Part shown: positions 12,404 to 13,399 of the stretch, one piece after another
Layout: each line of letters opens with the position of its first letter
How positions within the stretch are numbered: the first letter of the stretch is position 1
NCBI GenBank assembly: GCA_002336845.1
Contig: DDEX01000028.1
Coordinates: 20,157 to 33,555, forward strand
Reading direction: 5' to 3'
Source: Rhodobacteraceae bacterium UBA1943
Lineage (GTDB): Bacteria; Pseudomonadota; Alphaproteobacteria; Rhodobacterales; Rhodobacteraceae
Length of the DNA stretch: 13,399 bases
Notes under the pieces: generated by a model
The model's database searches: none
What the model saw: the letters and a program-made list of their open reading frames with translations, nothing else
What the model was told of the DNA's origin: nothing
Position numbers and translations under genes: made by a program

Positions 12404-13399
12404 ATGAACATCCACGAATACCAGGCCAAGGGTCTTTTGCGCGATTATGGTGTGCCGGTTTCGGCGGGCCGCGTCGTCCTGAAGGCCGAAGACGCCAAAA
12501 CCGCCGCCGGAGAGCTGGATGGCCCGCTGTGGGTCGTCAAGGCGCAAATCCATGCCGGTGGCCGCGGCAAGGGCCATTTCAAGGAACCGGAAGCCGGCGA
12601 AAAGGGCGGTGTCCGTCTGGCCCGCTCGGTCGAAGAGGCCGCCGAATTCGCCCGCCAGATGCTGGGCCGTACGCTCGTCACCATCCAGACCGGCGAAGCT
12701 GGCAAGCAGGTGAATCGCATCTATATCGAAGACGGTTCCGACATTGACCGCGAATTCTATCTTGCCCTGCTGATCGACCGTGTGACCAGCCGCATCTCTA
12801 TCGTCTCTTCGACCGAAGGCGGCATGTCGATTGAAGACGTGGCGCATGACACGCCCGAAAAGATCCTGACCTTCTCGATCGATCCGGCCACCGGCTTTCA
12901 GGATTTCCACGGTCGTCGCGTTGCCTTTGGTCTGGGCCTGCAAGGCAACCAGATCAAGCAATGCGTCAGCATCCTGCGCAACCTTTACAAGCTGTTCGTC
13001 GAAAAAGACATGGACATGCTGGAGATCAACCCCTTCTGCGTGCTGAAAGACGGCAATCTTAAGCTGCTGGATGCCAAGATGGGCTTTGACGGCAACGCCC
13101 TGTATCGCCACCCCGACATTCTGGCGCTGAAGGACGAGACCGAGGAAGACCCCAAGGAACTGGCCGCGCAAAAGTTCGACCTGAACTATGTCGCGCTGGA
13201 TGGCGAGATTGGCTGCATGGTCAACGGCGCCGGTCTGGCGATGGCCACCATGGACATCATCAAGCTTTACGGCGCCGAACCCGCCAACTTCCTTGACGTG
13301 GGCGGTGGCGCCACCAAGGAAAAGGTGACCGAGGCGTTCAAGATCATCACCTCTGACCCCAACGTCAAAGGCATTCTGGTCAACATCTTCGGCGGCATC
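12404..13399 (+). CDS. sucC: Succinyl-CoA synthetase (ADP/GDP-forming) beta subunit, partial
   Basis: SucC, with SucD, converts succinyl-CoA to succinate with nucleotide triphosphate formation in the TCA cycle. The first 332 residues of about 397 are present; the gene runs off the window. MNIHEYQAKGLLRDYGVPVS is the family start. The ATP-grasp domain includes WVVKAQIHAGGRGKGHFK (about 43-60) and LEINPF (about 207-212). The later domain begins with DLNYVALDGEIGCMVNGAGL, then FLDVGGGATKEKV and the final GILVNIFGGI, near the ATP-grasp/CoA-ligase boundary. A GGGGGTCACCC stretch precedes the ATG at 12404, giving a weak ribosome binding site. Two operator motifs shared with sdhC lie upstream. sucD is expected next. 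Confidence 0.97.
   Translation, partial: MNIHEYQAKGLLRDYGVPVSAGRVVLKAEDAKTAAGELDGPLWVVKAQIHAGGRGKGHFKEPEAGEKGGVRLARSVEEAAEFARQMLGRTLVTIQTGEAGKQVNRIYIEDGSDIDREFYLALLIDRVTSRISIVSSTEGGMSIEDVAHDTPEKILTFSIDPATGFQDFHGRRVAFGLGLQGNQIKQCVSILRNLYKLFVEKDMDMLEINPFCVLKDGNLKLLDAKMGFDGNALYRHPDILALKDETEEDPKELAAQKFDLNYVALDGEIGCMVNGAGLAMATMDIIKLYGAEPANFLDVGGGATKEKVTEAFKIITSDPNVKGILVNIFGGI

Noticed and set aside
1..13399. Mobile element, prophage, CRISPR array, tRNA or rRNA gene
   Set aside because: No transposase, integrase, terminal inverted repeats, regularly spaced repeats, or tRNA/rRNA-like sequence was seen anywhere; genes are core metabolism in conserved-looking order.

Overview
The window looks like a chromosomal segment of a Rhodobacterales alphaproteobacterium (Rhodobacter/Paracoccus/Gemmobacter-like). 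It is GC-rich with heavy GC third positions, has the alphaproteobacterial sdhC-sdhD-sdhA order, an LDH-type malate dehydrogenase, and a mesaconyl-CoA hydratase next to a CitE-like malyl-CoA thioesterase, as in bacteria using the ethylmalonyl-CoA (EMC) pathway. Nothing indicates a plasmid, prophage, CRISPR array or insertion sequence, and I saw no RNA gene.

Layout. 1-1515 (minus): start of the succinate dehydrogenase operon, sdhC-sdhD-sdhA, with sdhA cut by the window edge. 1516-1709: sdh promoter/operator region. 1710-2402 (minus): TorF/Gcw_chp-family outer-membrane protein, with a hairpin over its ribosome binding site. 2495-5213 (minus): probable operon mcl2 - NnrU-like membrane protein - DUF1737 protein - mch. 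5367-5908 (plus): a small secreted/membrane ORF and a CsbD-family stress protein. 5951-6703 (minus): TSUP/TauE-like transporter, divergent from mdh (6856-7818, plus). 7819-8327: mdh terminator, a low-GC patch with an interrupted small ORF, and the cold-shock gene terminator. 8328-8534 (minus): cold-shock protein with a long leader. 8804-10257 (plus): small basic protein and peptidase T. 10328-12246 (plus): a SAM methyltransferase and a periplasmic protein with an EF-hand-like loop, function unknown. 12404-end (plus): sucC, cut by the window edge.

How it fits together. This is a carbon-flow neighbourhood. The EMC pathway yields malate (via malyl-CoA, Mcl2) and succinyl-CoA (via propionyl-CoA, after Mch and a lyase encoded elsewhere). 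These feed Mdh, SucCD and Sdh, all encoded here.

The most striking non-coding signal is a pair of GTGATCAC octamers exactly 21 bp apart. It occurs once upstream of sdhC and once upstream of sucC, with a partly conserved spacer. A second motif, TGWTAGCGSAAA(A)C, lies beside both pairs and again upstream of mdh. Together these suggest a two-regulator TCA-cycle regulon. CceR (LacI family) and AkgR (GntR family), described for Rhodobacter sphaeroides, are the obvious candidates, but that assignment is inference. I did not find a convincing wholly new system. The best leads are this operator code, the two unexplained genes inside the mcl2-mch operon, and RNA hairpins covering ribosome binding sites of the TorF-like gene and pepT.
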